This document shows, piece after piece, positions 1-7,261 of a stretch of 10,497 nt of DNA. Each line of letters starts with the position of its first letter. Position 1 is the stretch's first letter. Under the pieces are notes generated by a model. It worked only from the letters and a program-made list of their open reading frames with translations, was not told the origin of the DNA and made no database searches. This DNA comes from Clostridiaceae bacterium (GTDB lineage: Bacteria > Bacillota > Clostridia > Saccharofermentanales > DTU023). The stretch covers positions 1 to 10,497 of the forward strand of contig JAAZJV010000094.1 of NCBI GenBank assembly GCA_012800135.1, read 5' to 3'. The position numbers and the translations under genes were made by a program.

Positions 1-611
1 GCTTTCAGATGTCGGCTCAACAAGGCGAGAGATGCAGCAAGATTCTCATTTTGTACGATGACATCGTCCGGCACGCGGAGGATGGTTGGAGAAAAATTCC
101 AGATCGCTTTAATGCCTGCTTCAATGAATGAGTCGCAGACCGTTTGAGCATTTTCTCGATTGACGGTGATGATGCCGAGTCTGATCTTCATCCGGCGAAT
201 CACATCGACGATGTCATGTGCGGGGTAGACGGGCGTTTCATGTATCCAAGTCTTTTTGGCGACCTTAATGTCAAAGCCGACGACGATGCGGAGACCGTAT
301 TGCTTAATTCCGTCGTAATTGACGAGTGCCGTGCCAAGATGTCCGACGCCTGCAATCGCGGCTTCATCGAGCTGTCCGTATCCTAACGCGATCTTGATGT
401 CGCGAATTAGCGAGGAGCGTGAAAAACCGCGTCCTGGCGTACCGGCAGTTTGGCTGATCGCGGCCAGATCTTTACGAACTTGAACTTCAGTAAGGCCGAG
501 TATTCGAGCAATTTCGCCAGATGTCACGCTTTCATCGGATTGGTCTTCCAAAAGCGACAAATAAAAAGGTAGGCGCTTCAATGTCTGAATTGAAAAAGGA
601 AGTATAGACAC
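1..611 (-). CDS. rex: Redox-sensing transcriptional repressor Rex (3' end cut by window edge)
   Basis: Rex binds DNA when the NADH/NAD+ ratio is low and releases it when NADH rises, so it controls fermentation and anaerobic respiration genes. The minus-strand translation gives 203 residues. An N-terminal winged helix (about 12-75) contains KRLPFYLSLLED and the recognition segment VQVRKDLAAIS. A Rossmann domain follows, with GVGHLG at 88-93 as the dinucleotide-binding glycine loop. The family-typical end VPDDVIVQNENLAASLALLS then runs into the window edge. Family members are about 210-215 residues, so roughly ten codons are missing. I chose the GTG start at 611 because GGAG (plus-strand 618-621) lies six bases before it. 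No ATG in this frame gives a better start, and the frame is closed by a TGA not far upstream. It is transcribed divergently from pdxS. The family call is near certain; the exact start is less so. Confidence 0.93.
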   Translation of the reverse strand, partial: MSILPFSIQTLKRLPFYLSLLEDQSDESVTSGEIARILGLTEVQVRKDLAAISQTAGTPGRGFSRSSLIRDIKIALGYGQLDEAAIAGVGHLGTALVNYDGIKQYGLRIVVGFDIKVAKKTWIHETPVYPAHDIVDVIRRMKIRLGIITVNRENAQTVCDSFIEAGIKAIWNFSPTILRVPDDVIVQNENLAASLALLSRHLK

Positions 612-932
612 GCATTTCTCCAGATCATTCGTATGGACAACACATCGTACATAATGCTCATACGTTTGAAGACATCAATCAAGGAATCGCTTCTTAACGT
701 TCACAATATTTGACATGAGCGATTCGTCGTCTTCTAGCGATTATTCTGACACAAATTTATCGGTTGAAAGTGTTCTTGTCAACAAACGCAAGCTAGGCAA
801 GTTACCGTGATGAAATGTCCGTTACAAGTGAAACGGTAAGAGTCTTAGATGACACAGATCCGACACGGTTAATATTCTGTTCGAACCGGTTTCAGTTCTC
901 TTGTAAGCGCGTCGGCAGAGCATCTCGTTAAC
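612..932. other. Divergent intergenic region with repeated ACGGTWA/TWACCGT boxes
   Basis: No gene is visible in this part of the rex-pdxS gap. It holds TTACCGT (802-808) and its exact inverse ACGGTAA (833-839), then ACGGTTAA (865-872) and GAACCGGTTT (883-892). A further copy, TTAACCGGTA (939-948), lies just outside, inside the pdxS promoter. The first three are about 31-32 bp apart, close to three helical turns. CCGTT (819-823) and AACGG (832-836) could form a small competing stem. The pattern suggests binding sites for a regulator of pdxS, but I cannot name it. Confidence 0.45.
740..768 (-). promoter_or_regulatory. Possible rex promoter
   Basis: On the minus strand, TTCAAC (plus 763-768) and AATAAT (plus 740-745) are separated by 17 bp. 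The -10 matches 5 of 6 consensus bases but the -35 only 3 of 6. Transcription would start near 733, leaving a leader of about 120 nt before the GTG of rex. The leader contains TTGTGAA (plus 700-706), identical to one half of the classical Rex operator. The second half-site is not recognisable, so autoregulation is only a possibility. Confidence 0.33.
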
Positions 933-961
933 TTGTTTTTAACCGGTAGCGGACGTATACT
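933..961 (+). promoter_or_regulatory. pdxS promoter (sigma-A type)
   Basis: TTGTTT (933-938) and TATACT (956-961) are separated by exactly 17 bp. The -10 matches 5 of 6 consensus bases. Transcription would start near 968 and give a leader of about 115 nt. The spacer contains TTAACCGGTA (939-948), a copy of the box repeated upstream, so a bound regulator would directly block RNA polymerase. Confidence 0.62.
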
Positions 962-1082
962 GTACTACGCGCGGATACGTAAAATCTTCTAAGAATGCGC
1001 GTTGTTACAACGATAAACGATTCATCATCGTCAAGTTTATAGATGATCATTTCGAAAAAGCATGGGAAGGCAGGTTATTTTG
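962..1082 (+). other. pdxS leader with two small hairpins
   Basis: The leader can form CGTTG-TTA-CAACG (1000-1012), a five-bp stem with a three-base loop, and ATCATC/GATGAT (1024-1029 with 1042-1047). Neither is followed by a T-tract and no known riboswitch consensus is recognisable. GGCAGG ends about eight bases before the chosen ATG and is the probable ribosome-binding site. Confidence 0.35.
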
Positions 1083-1946
1083 ATGAAAACATTCGATCGT
1101 GAATTAGCGTATAAACTCAAGGGCGGCGTCATCATGGATGTCGTCAATGCCGAGCAGGCTAAAATCGCTGAAGAGGCCGGTGCGGTCGCCGTTATGGCGT
1201 TGGAGCGAGTGCCGGCGGATATTCGTGCGGCAGGCGGGGTCTCCAGAATGAGTGATCCTCGCATGATTAAAGAGATCATGAAAGCGGTCAAAATCCCCGT
1301 GATGGCGAAAGTCCGTATCGGCCATTTCGTTGAGGCTCAGATTCTTCAGGCGATCGGCGTCGATTTTGTAGATGAAAGCGAAGTTCTAACGCCGGCCGAT
1401 CACGTCCATCATATTGATAAAACACGTTTTGATGTGCCGTTTGTCTGCGGTGCGCGAGGGCTGGATGAAGCTCTGCGCCGTATCGCTGAAGGTGCCTTGA
1501 TGATTCGCACCAAAGGCGAACCGGGCACAGGAGACGTTTCCCAAGCCGTTAATCATCTTCGCAAAATCAATGCCGATATTCGCGAAGTTACCAATATGCG
1601 CGAAGACGAGCTCTATGTCAAAGCGCGTGAACTTGCCGTGCCGATTGCTCTCCTGCAGTACGTTCACGAAAACGGGCATCTTCCTGTCCCGAACTTTTCG
1701 GCAGGCGGTGTCGCGACGCCGGCGGACGCAGCGCTCATGTGTCAGCTTGGCGCAGAGGGAGTTTTTGTCGGTTCAGGCGTTTTCAAATCGGGCGATCCCG
1801 TCAAGCGTGCGAAAGCTATCGTAGAAGCGTGCGCTCATTACGATGATCCGGAGCGTTTGGCGGCTGTGTCTGAAAATCTCGGGGAAGCAATGGTCGGGAT
1901 CAATCCTGACGATATCAAGACCATCATGTCGGCGCGCGTCAGCTAA
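1083..1946 (+). CDS. pdxS: Pyridoxal 5'-phosphate synthase subunit PdxS
   Basis: PdxS is the synthase half of the ribose-5-phosphate-dependent B6 pathway. It condenses ribose 5-phosphate, glyceraldehyde 3-phosphate and ammonia into PLP on a (beta/alpha)8 barrel. The ammonia normally comes from the glutaminase PdxT. The 287-residue product is close to the usual 290-295. Hallmarks include [20 protein letters not shown] near the N-terminus with the catalytic Asp19, [10 protein letters not shown] with the Schiff-base Lys76, RTKGEPGTG with the second lysine Lys144, and the phosphate-binding stretches [14 protein letters not shown] and [10 protein letters not shown] prefer the ATG at 1083 over the in-frame ATG at 1062, because 1062 has only A-rich sequence upstream while 1083 has GGCAGG at good spacing. 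No pdxT follows; the next gene is unrelated and 287 bp away. Confidence 0.97.
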   Translation: MKTFDRELAYKLKGGVIMDVVNAEQAKIAEEAGAVAVMALERVPADIRAAGGVSRMSDPRMIKEIMKAVKIPVMAKVRIGHFVEAQILQAIGVDFVDESEVLTPADHVHHIDKTRFDVPFVCGARGLDEALRRIAEGALMIRTKGEPGTGDVSQAVNHLRKINADIREVTNMREDELYVKARELAVPIALLQYVHENGHLPVPNFSAGGVATPADAALMCQLGAEGVFVGSGVFKSGDPVKRAKAIVEACAHYDDPERLAAVSENLGEAMVGINPDDIKTIMSARVS

Positions 1947-2233
1947 GCGCTCAAAATAGATCATAGCAGAACACGACATCCGATGGCGCTAAGCGGATCG
2001 TAACGAACGCCGTGAAAGCGTGTATGTCAAGTGATCATAGTCGATTAACAACATCCGTTTTAGTTTCCGGACACAAATCCCTTTGATGGAAGAATAATGG
2101 AGACGTGAGACGAATGTTTACTTTTGCAAATAGCATATCAGCACTTTTTACGGTATCATAAATAAGGTAACACCCATTGGCATGTGCCTCCATGTGGTGT
2201 GCACTGCACCTTAACACTTAAGGACGGTCATTC
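1947..2233. other. Intergenic region with leader hairpin
   Basis: I see no gene in these 287 bp. Just before the next gene a nested stem-loop is possible. The outer stem is ACACC/GGTGT (2170-2174 with 2196-2200), continued by CAT/ATG with one bulged base. The inner stem is GGCA/TGCC (2179-2182 with 2185-2188). No T-tract follows, so it is not a classical terminator. A weaker stem ATCCG/CGGAT (1978-1982 with 1994-1998) lies soon after pdxS. I could not identify a convincing promoter. AAGGA nine bases before the ATG at 2234 is the ribosome-binding site. Confidence 0.3.
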
Positions 2234-3223
2234 ATGAAACGCAAACCATCTGTGCCGATTCTGGCACTCTGTCTGGCGCTTCTTATTCTACTTACGGCCG
2301 GCACCGCCGTGCATGCACGGATGGGCTTTCATCGCGCGCCGGCCGACGCAGGTTTTTTCTCCGGTGGTGACGATTACGATTACGATCCCGGTGATTGGTC
2401 GAGCAGCGGTGATTCTTGGAGCAGCGATGATTCTTGGAGTAGCGGCGATTCTTGGAGCAGCTCTTCTTCATCATCCAGCGGTTCAGGTTCACCCATTTTT
2501 TCAGTTATCGTTCTCATTATCATTGTGATCTTGGTCATAAGGAGCAAGCGTGGCGGCAAGAAGGGCAGCAAAACCGGTTCCGGTGGTGTCTATCGACCGA
2601 CAGGAACGACGCGGACAATTTCACCTCAGCAGTCGGCTGCTGTAGCGAATCAAATCCGTGTCCATGATCCGTTTTTTACAGAAGCGGAGATGCGCGAGAA
2701 AGTGGCGAATTTGTACGTCAATATGCAGAGTTGTTGGGAGCGTCAAGATTGGGAGCCGATGCGCGCACATTTAACGGATGATCTGTTTAGTCAGATGGGG
2801 CGTCAACTGAATGAACTCGTAACCAGAGGGCAGATTAATAAGATGGAACGCATTGCCGTTATGGATGTCTCGCTCATGAGCTTCCATCAGGATGAGCAAT
2901 TCGACAATTTGACCTTGCGTTTGCAAACACGTCTGGTTGATTATACGATTGATCGCAGAACGGGCAAGGTGGTTTCCGGCGATCCGAAGCGTGAAAAATT
3001 CATGACCTACGATTGGACAATGATCCGCACATTGGGTACGCAAACGGCCGCTCTTGGATTGGAACAGAAAGACAAAGCGATAAGCTTTAATTGCCCGCAC
3101 TGTGGCGCGCCGATCGATCTTACTCAGTCAGCACGCTGCGCCTACTGCGACTCCATTGTGAAGGCCACTGAATTTGACTGGGTGCTTTCAAAAATTCGTG
3201 GAGTAGCACAAAGAACGGTATAA
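2234..3223 (+). CDS. Tim44-like domain protein with zinc ribbon (membrane-anchored)
   Basis: This 329-residue protein has four parts. First is a signal peptide (1-28) ending VHA. Second is a low-complexity Ser/Asp/Trp segment (44-87) with three consecutive six-residue units, G/D-D-S-W-S-S (59-76). Third is a transmembrane helix (about 88-103, IFSVIVLIIIVILVI) followed by a basic stop-transfer sequence RSKRGGKK. Fourth is a soluble domain (about 146-283) that resembles the bacterial Tim44-like family, including FFTEAEMREKVANLYVNMQ and the beta strands before FMTYDWTMIR. At the C-terminus CPHC (287-290) and CAYC (302-305) make a zinc ribbon. The likely topology puts the Ser-rich part outside and the Tim44-like and zinc domains in the cytoplasm. 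The family is common in Bacillota, and its function there is not established. It appears to be a single-gene unit. Confidence 0.82.
   Translation: MKRKPSVPILALCLALLILLTAGTAVHARMGFHRAPADAGFFSGGDDYDYDPGDWSSSGDSWSSDDSWSSGDSWSSSSSSSSGSGSPIFSVIVLIIIVILVIRSKRGGKKGSKTGSGGVYRPTGTTRTISPQQSAAVANQIRVHDPFFTEAEMREKVANLYVNMQSCWERQDWEPMRAHLTDDLFSQMGRQLNELVTRGQINKMERIAVMDVSLMSFHQDEQFDNLTLRLQTRLVDYTIDRRTGKVVSGDPKREKFMTYDWTMIRTLGTQTAALGLEQKDKAISFNCPHCGAPIDLTQSARCAYCDSIVKATEFDWVLSKIRGVAQRTV
2408..2461 (+). repeat. Three tandem 18-bp units encoding (G/D)DSWSS
   Basis: Three in-frame 18-bp copies, based on GATTCTTGGAGCAGC preceded by one glycine or aspartate codon, follow each other directly and differ at only a few positions. 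They encode residues 59-76 of the Tim44-like protein. Such repeats expand and contract by slippage in multiples of three, so copy number may vary between strains without breaking the frame. Confidence 0.85.
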
Positions 3224-3307
3224 AAGATTGAGTTACTTGCAGTCGTTTGAACTTCGGGCGACGTGTGAGCGAAGCTCCTTTGTGTGACTCCTTAGAGATG
3301 CTTTTCA

Positions 3308-3341
3308 AAAGGACGAATTCCTAGGAAGGTGTTCGTCCTTT
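3308..3341 (+). terminator. Probable terminator after the Tim44-like gene
   Basis: AAAGGACGAA (3308-3317) pairs perfectly with TTCGTCCTTT (3332-3341) over 10 bp. The 14-base loop contains the perfect palindrome TTCCTAGGAA (3318-3327). The downstream tract is only moderately T-rich (TTTACAAATGTTT). It could act in either direction, and there is no minus-strand gene to serve here. Confidence 0.5.
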
Positions 3342-3361
3342 ACAAATGTTTAAAATATATT

Positions 3362-3390
3362 TTGAATAAAAAATTGAACAACTATATAAA
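3362..3390 (+). promoter_or_regulatory. Promoter of the VTT-family gene (sigma-A type)
   Basis: TTGAAT (3362-3367) and TATAAA (3385-3390) are 17 bp apart within an A/T-rich stretch, with 4 of 6 and 5 of 6 matches to consensus. The predicted start is near 3397, about 56-62 nt before the gene. It is one of the best promoters in the window. Confidence 0.68.
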
Positions 3391-3452
3391 GGGGATGCAA
3401 ACCGAATCATGAACAATGATGCCTTTTTCGGCGCACGAATAGAAGTCGTTTC

Positions 3453-4310
3453 ATGCTCATGAGTCAATCCGACATGGAATGTAAGATGCGGCCGATAAAG
3501 ATAAATAAGCAAATAAAAGCAAAACGAAGAGATAAAGCACGTCAGCAAGCCGCTCAGGTGCTAGAAAAGCAATCATTGAAAAAGATCGTGCCGGCTACCG
3601 AAATTTACGCACGTCGCCGCCGAATTCTGTTTCAGCGCACGTTAGCGATTGCGGTTATGCTGTTGATGGTTCTTGGCTCTGTCGTCGCATATATTCTGTG
3701 GGGAGAAGAAATCGTCGCTTTCGTCACAAACCCTGCCCGTGTTCACGCGATGCTTGACAAGTATCCGGTGATGAGCCGTTTTATCTTTGTAGCGCTCACG
3801 TTCATTCAAGTCGTTATCGCGATTATTCCCGGAGAACCGTTTGAGATTGCCGCCGGCTACGCTTTCGGTTTTTGGGAGGGCACGATGCTCTGCATCCTTG
3901 CCAGCTATCTTGCCAGTATTCTGATCTTCTTTCTCGTCAGACGATTCGGCAGACCCATTCTTGAACTGTTTTTTGAGCCGGAACAGATTGATGACATCCG
4001 CATTTTTAACAATGCGAAGAGCGCGACGCTTTTGATGGTTATCATATTTTTAATTCCAGGTACGCCAAAGGACATTATGACGTATTTTGCCGGATTGACA
4101 TCGATGAGCTTGTCCACATGGTTGCTAGTCTTGTTGGCGCGAATTCCGTCGATAGTGAGCTCTACGGCAGGCGGCGGGCTTCTCGGCTCGGAGCGCTATA
4201 TGCCGGCGCTGATTGTCCTTGCTGCGACTTCTCTGCTCGCTGTGATTGGCATCTACGTCTATAAAAAAATGAGTCAGCGTGCAAAGAAAGAAGACAGCGA
4301 AAGCGAATGA
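3453..4310 (+). CDS. VTT domain (TVP38/TMEM64-like) integral membrane protein
   Basis: This is a 285-residue polytopic membrane protein of the VTT/SNARE-associated group, related to DedA. Members are implicated in lipid scrambling and membrane homeostasis, but no substrate can be assigned here. Residues 1-60 are cytoplasmic and strongly basic, with KAKRRDKAR and YARRRR. Hydrophobic segments lie at about 63-82, 108-126, 133-162, 190-203, 218-232 and 250-270. Family signatures are IPGEPFEIAAGYAFGFWEG (125-143), with re-entrant-loop character, and IPGTPKDIMTYFAG (201-214). The tail is charged (KKEDSESE). The start is uncertain: ATGs at 3453, 3459, 3474 and 3486 are in frame and none has a strong Shine-Dalgarno. 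ATG 3459 overlaps the stop of a possible 17-codon leader ORF (3409-3462). Confidence 0.85.
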   Translation: MLMSQSDMECKMRPIKINKQIKAKRRDKARQQAAQVLEKQSLKKIVPATEIYARRRRILFQRTLAIAVMLLMVLGSVVAYILWGEEIVAFVTNPARVHAMLDKYPVMSRFIFVALTFIQVVIAIIPGEPFEIAAGYAFGFWEGTMLCILASYLASILIFFLVRRFGRPILELFFEPEQIDDIRIFNNAKSATLLMVIIFLIPGTPKDIMTYFAGLTSMSLSTWLLVLLARIPSIVSSTAGGGLLGSERYMPALIVLAATSLLAVIGIYVYKKMSQRAKKEDSESE

Positions 4311-4317
4311 CGTAACT

Positions 4318-4344
4318 AAAGCTCATATTCGAACAGGAAGCTTT
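4318..4344 (+). terminator. Weak terminator candidate after the VTT gene
   Basis: AAAGCT (4318-4323) can pair with AGCTTT (4339-4344), giving a 6-bp stem with a 15-base loop. A T-rich stretch follows (ggtcttttcatcttta). The stem is short and A/T-rich, so termination may be inefficient. Confidence 0.3.
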
Positions 4345-4396
4345 GGTCTTTTCATCTTTATATGGTAATCTGAACAAGTGGCATGCGTTCTAGGAA

Positions 4397-4402
4397 TATA
4401 AT
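4397..4402 (+). promoter_or_regulatory. Likely -10 element of the PLP enzyme/ygeW/ygeY operon
   Basis: A perfect TATAAT lies 85 bp before the PLP-enzyme start. No good -35 hexamer is found at 16-18 bp, so the promoter may depend on an activator. A stem from two GAATTC copies (4428-4433 and 4439-4444, five-base loop) lies in the resulting leader. AGGAG seven bases before the ATG at 4488 is the ribosome-binding site. Confidence 0.45.
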
Positions 4403-4487
4403 TTTATGAACATTAATCCTTGAACCCGAATTCTATGTGAATTCCTGCACGTTACCTGCGGAAAAAAAGATAAACAAGGAGTAAGTT

Positions 4488-5963
4488 ATGATCGATCTGA
4501 CCGTTCATGAAGATGTGTTGAGCAAGGCGATTCAGTGCGCGAAGGAAAACAATATTGTTATCCCGACATTTGCACAAATGCGCGATCCGGTGAAGTATGT
4601 GCCGGAGAAGATCAAAAAAGCCATGGTTGGCGTGGGCGCGTGGGATATTGATCCCATCAATCTCTTTAGAATCACGTGGAAAAATGAACCGACCCTTGAG
4701 GGCGGTACGTATGGCGGCGTGAACTTCATCGAAATTCCGAGCGAACTTTCCGGTGTGAAGGCGCGTATTATTGTGTTGATCGGCAAATGGTTCCCGACAG
4801 GTTGCCATAAGGTCGGCGCATCTTTCGGATGTCTGGTGCCGCGTCTTGTGACAGGGCAATTTAATCCCTATGAGCATCGCGCCGTGTGGCCTTCAACGGG
4901 CAACTATTGTCGCGGAGGCGCCTTTAACTCAAAACTTCTCGGGTGCAAATCGGTTGCGATTCTCCCGGAGGACATGAGCCGCGAACGTTTCGAGTGGCTT
5001 CAAAAGATCGCCGATGAGACGATTGCGACGCCTGGATGTGAAAGCGACGTCAAAGAGATTTTTGACAAAGTTTGGGAAATCCGACGGACACGCCCTGACT
5101 GCATCATATTTAATCAGTTCGAAGAAATGGGTAATGTGCTCTGGCACTTCCACGTCACCGGACCGGCCATAAAAGAAGCATATGAAACTATCAAAACCGA
5201 TGACACACGACTTCGCGGCGTCTTCTTTACGAGCGGCAGTGCCGGAACGATGAGTGCGGGCGACTATATCAAAGAACAGTATCCGCACGCCAAGGTAGCC
5301 GTGGGTGAGGCGCTTCAGTGCCCGACGATTCTCAATAACGGTTTCGGGGGACACCGCATCGAAGGCATCGGAGACAAACATGTTCCGTTTGTTCATAACG
5401 TCAAAAATACCGACATGGTGGCAGCCATTGACGACAACGACTCGTTGAACCTCCTGCGTTTGTTTAATACAGAGGAAGGGCATGCTTTCCTGCATAAGGA
5501 AACCGGTGTTGACGCAGAATGTCTCGCCCATCTTCCATTCCTTGGCATCAGCGGCATCGCTAATGTGCTTGGCTGCATTAAAATGGCAAAATATTACGAG
5601 CTCACCGAAAACGATGTGCTCGCGACCGTCGCCACAGACTCTGCCGAGATGTATCATTCACGCATCGATGAGCTTGCTGAGGCAGAAGGACCTTACACAA
5701 ATGAACTGGCTGCGCGCGACTACTGGCATCGTCTTGCGTCGACGACCACTGACTACATGGAGGAGTTCACCTATACGTCGCGTAAACGCGTGCACAACCT
5801 CAAGTACTACACTTGGGTTGAGCAGCAGGGACGCACATTAGAAGAACTCAATGCGCAGTGGTACGACGAAAATTACTGGGATGACATCCATAAGCAAGTC
5901 GACGACATTGACGCACTGATCAATGAGTTCAACGAAAAGAGCGGCGTATTGGCATCACTTTAA
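4488..5963 (+). CDS. PLP-dependent fold-type II enzyme (cysteine synthase-like), substrate unknown
   Basis: This 491-residue protein belongs to the tryptophan-synthase-beta/cysteine-synthase superfamily. CHKVGASFG (106-114) gives the probable Schiff-base Lys108. STGNY (136-140) is the carboxylate-binding loop, followed by GGAFNSKLLGCKSVAILPEDMSRERFEWL, the typical segment that follows it. SGSAGT (249-254) is the phosphate-binding loop region, and HRIEGIGDKHVP (289-300) corresponds to HKIQGIG in cysteine synthases. Family members are often 300-400 residues; here there is an extra N-terminal region of about 80 residues and an aromatic, charged C-terminal tail (about 410-491). It is not similar in motif order or spacing to E. 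coli YgeX as I remember it. As first gene of the operon with ygeW and ygeY it probably performs an elimination or replacement on an amino acid of that route. The reaction itself is inference. Confidence 0.8.
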   Translation: MIDLTVHEDVLSKAIQCAKENNIVIPTFAQMRDPVKYVPEKIKKAMVGVGAWDIDPINLFRITWKNEPTLEGGTYGGVNFIEIPSELSGVKARIIVLIGKWFPTGCHKVGASFGCLVPRLVTGQFNPYEHRAVWPSTGNYCRGGAFNSKLLGCKSVAILPEDMSRERFEWLQKIADETIATPGCESDVKEIFDKVWEIRRTRPDCIIFNQFEEMGNVLWHFHVTGPAIKEAYETIKTDDTRLRGVFFTSGSAGTMSAGDYIKEQYPHAKVAVGEALQCPTILNNGFGGHRIEGIGDKHVPFVHNVKNTDMVAAIDDNDSLNLLRLFNTEEGHAFLHKETGVDAECLAHLPFLGISGIANVLGCIKMAKYYELTENDVLATVATDSAEMYHSRIDELAEAEGPYTNELAARDYWHRLASTTTDYMEEFTYTSRKRVHNLKYYTWVEQQGRTLEELNAQWYDENYWDDIHKQVDDIDALINEFNEKSGVLASL

Positions 5964-6022
5964 TGTGTGAGCGAACCTTAAACATACGAAACGACTAAAT
6001 ACAAATAAAAAGGAGTAAAAGT

Positions 6023-7216
6023 ATGGAAATGAAGGCATTGTTGGAGAAGTTGGAATCGCTTAAGTACCAGGGTCTTTATCAGAAAGACTTCTTTCTGACC
6101 TGGGACAAGACACAAGACGAGATCAAGGCAGTCTTCGAAGTTGCCGATGTGCTCCGCTATTTGCGCGAGAATAATCGGAGCTGTCGAATCTTTGATTCCG
6201 GACTCGGCATTTCAATATTCCGCGACAATTCGACGAGAACGCGTTTTTCCTTCGTGTCAGCGTGCAACATGCTCGGCTTGGCGGTTCAGGATCTTGATGA
6301 GGGAAAATCGCAGATCGCGCACGGTGAAACAGTGAAGGAAACGGCTAACATGATTTCTTTCATGGCAGATGTGCTTGGTATTCGCGATGACATGTACATT
6401 GGCAAAGGCCATACATACATGGCGGACATGGCGTCTTATTTGCAGGAAGGCTACGACGACGGCGTGCTCGAACAGCGTCCGACGATCGTGAACCTGCAAT
6501 GCGACATTGACCATCCGACACAGAGCATGTCTGACGCGCTGCACATCATCCACGAATTCGGCGGCGTTGAAAACCTGAAGGGCAAGAAAATCGCGATGAC
6601 CTGGGCGTATTCACCGACCTATGGCAAGCCGCTTTCTGTGCCGCAAGGTATCGTCGGGCTTTTGACTCGGTTCGGCATGGATGTTGTGCTTGCGCATCCT
6701 GAAGGCTACGAAATCATGGATGATGTTATCGATGTGGCGAAGAGCAACGCCGATCAATACGGCGGCAAGTTTACCATCTCGAATTCCATGGATGATGCGT
6801 TTAAAGATGCCGACATCGTATATCCCAAGAGCTGGGCGCCTTTCAAGGCGATGGAAGTGCGTACCGATCTTTACGCCGAGGGCGACCAGGCCGGCATTAA
6901 CGCGCTTGAACAAAAGTTGTTGAAGCAGAACGCCGAGCACACGAATTGGGCCTGTACGGAAGAACGGATGAAACTGACACGCGACGGCAAAGCGCTTTAT
7001 ATGCACTGTCTGCCTGCAGATATTACAGGACTTTCCTGTGAATTGGGCGAAGTGGATGAGTCCGTCTTCGATCGCTATCGCGTCCAGCTTTATAAAGAAG
7101 CAAGTTACAAACCTTATATAATCGCCGCGATGATGTTCCTCATGAAGGTCAAGCATCCTGTCGAGAAATTGGAAGAACTTTGGAACAGCAATAAGCCGCG
7201 CTGGGCAGACCATTAA
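6023..7216 (+). CDS. ygeW: Knotted carbamoyltransferase YgeW
   Basis: YgeW belongs to the aspartate/ornithine carbamoyltransferase superfamily but is neither enzyme; its natural substrate is not firmly established. The 397 residues match the family length (E. coli about 396). STRTR (70-74) binds carbamoyl phosphate. CDIDHPTQ (160-167) and HCLP (328-331) are the other active-site motifs. The insertion around MTWAYSPTYGKPLSVPQG (192-209) is typical of the knotted subgroup. In a catabolic setting such an enzyme would run backwards, releasing carbamoyl phosphate for ATP formation, but no carbamate kinase is present here. The ribosome-binding site AGGAG lies about seven bases before the ATG. The gene follows the PLP enzyme by 59 bp and precedes ygeY by 45 bp, with no terminator, which indicates one operon. 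Confidence 0.95.
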   Translation: MEMKALLEKLESLKYQGLYQKDFFLTWDKTQDEIKAVFEVADVLRYLRENNRSCRIFDSGLGISIFRDNSTRTRFSFVSACNMLGLAVQDLDEGKSQIAHGETVKETANMISFMADVLGIRDDMYIGKGHTYMADMASYLQEGYDDGVLEQRPTIVNLQCDIDHPTQSMSDALHIIHEFGGVENLKGKKIAMTWAYSPTYGKPLSVPQGIVGLLTRFGMDVVLAHPEGYEIMDDVIDVAKSNADQYGGKFTISNSMDDAFKDADIVYPKSWAPFKAMEVRTDLYAEGDQAGINALEQKLLKQNAEHTNWACTEERMKLTRDGKALYMHCLPADITGLSCELGEVDESVFDRYRVQLYKEASYKPYIIAAMMFLMKVKHPVEKLEELWNSNKPRWADH

Positions 7217-7261
7217 CGGTCTCTCAGCCAACAGCAAAATATATAAATGGAGGAATAATCG

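Noticed and set aside
1062..1082. Upstream ATG at 1062 as pdxS start
   Set aside because: It has no Shine-Dalgarno, while the ATG at 1083 has GGCAGG at normal spacing.
2035..2217. Minus-strand ORF of 60 codons between pdxS and the Tim44-like gene
   Set aside because: It starts with a GTG without a ribosome-binding site, shows no recognisable motif and lies across the leader hairpin.
3321..3548. Minus-strand ORF of 75 codons
   Set aside because: It runs through the terminator, the strong plus-strand promoter and the start of the VTT gene, with no coding evidence.
4929..5657. Minus-strand ORF of 242 codons
   Set aside because: It lies wholly inside the PLP-enzyme gene, matches no family I recognise and has no operon context. 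It is an antisense shadow of a well-supported gene.
6611..7237. Minus-strand ORF of 208 codons
   Set aside because: It is antisense to ygeW, whose motifs are all intact on the plus strand.
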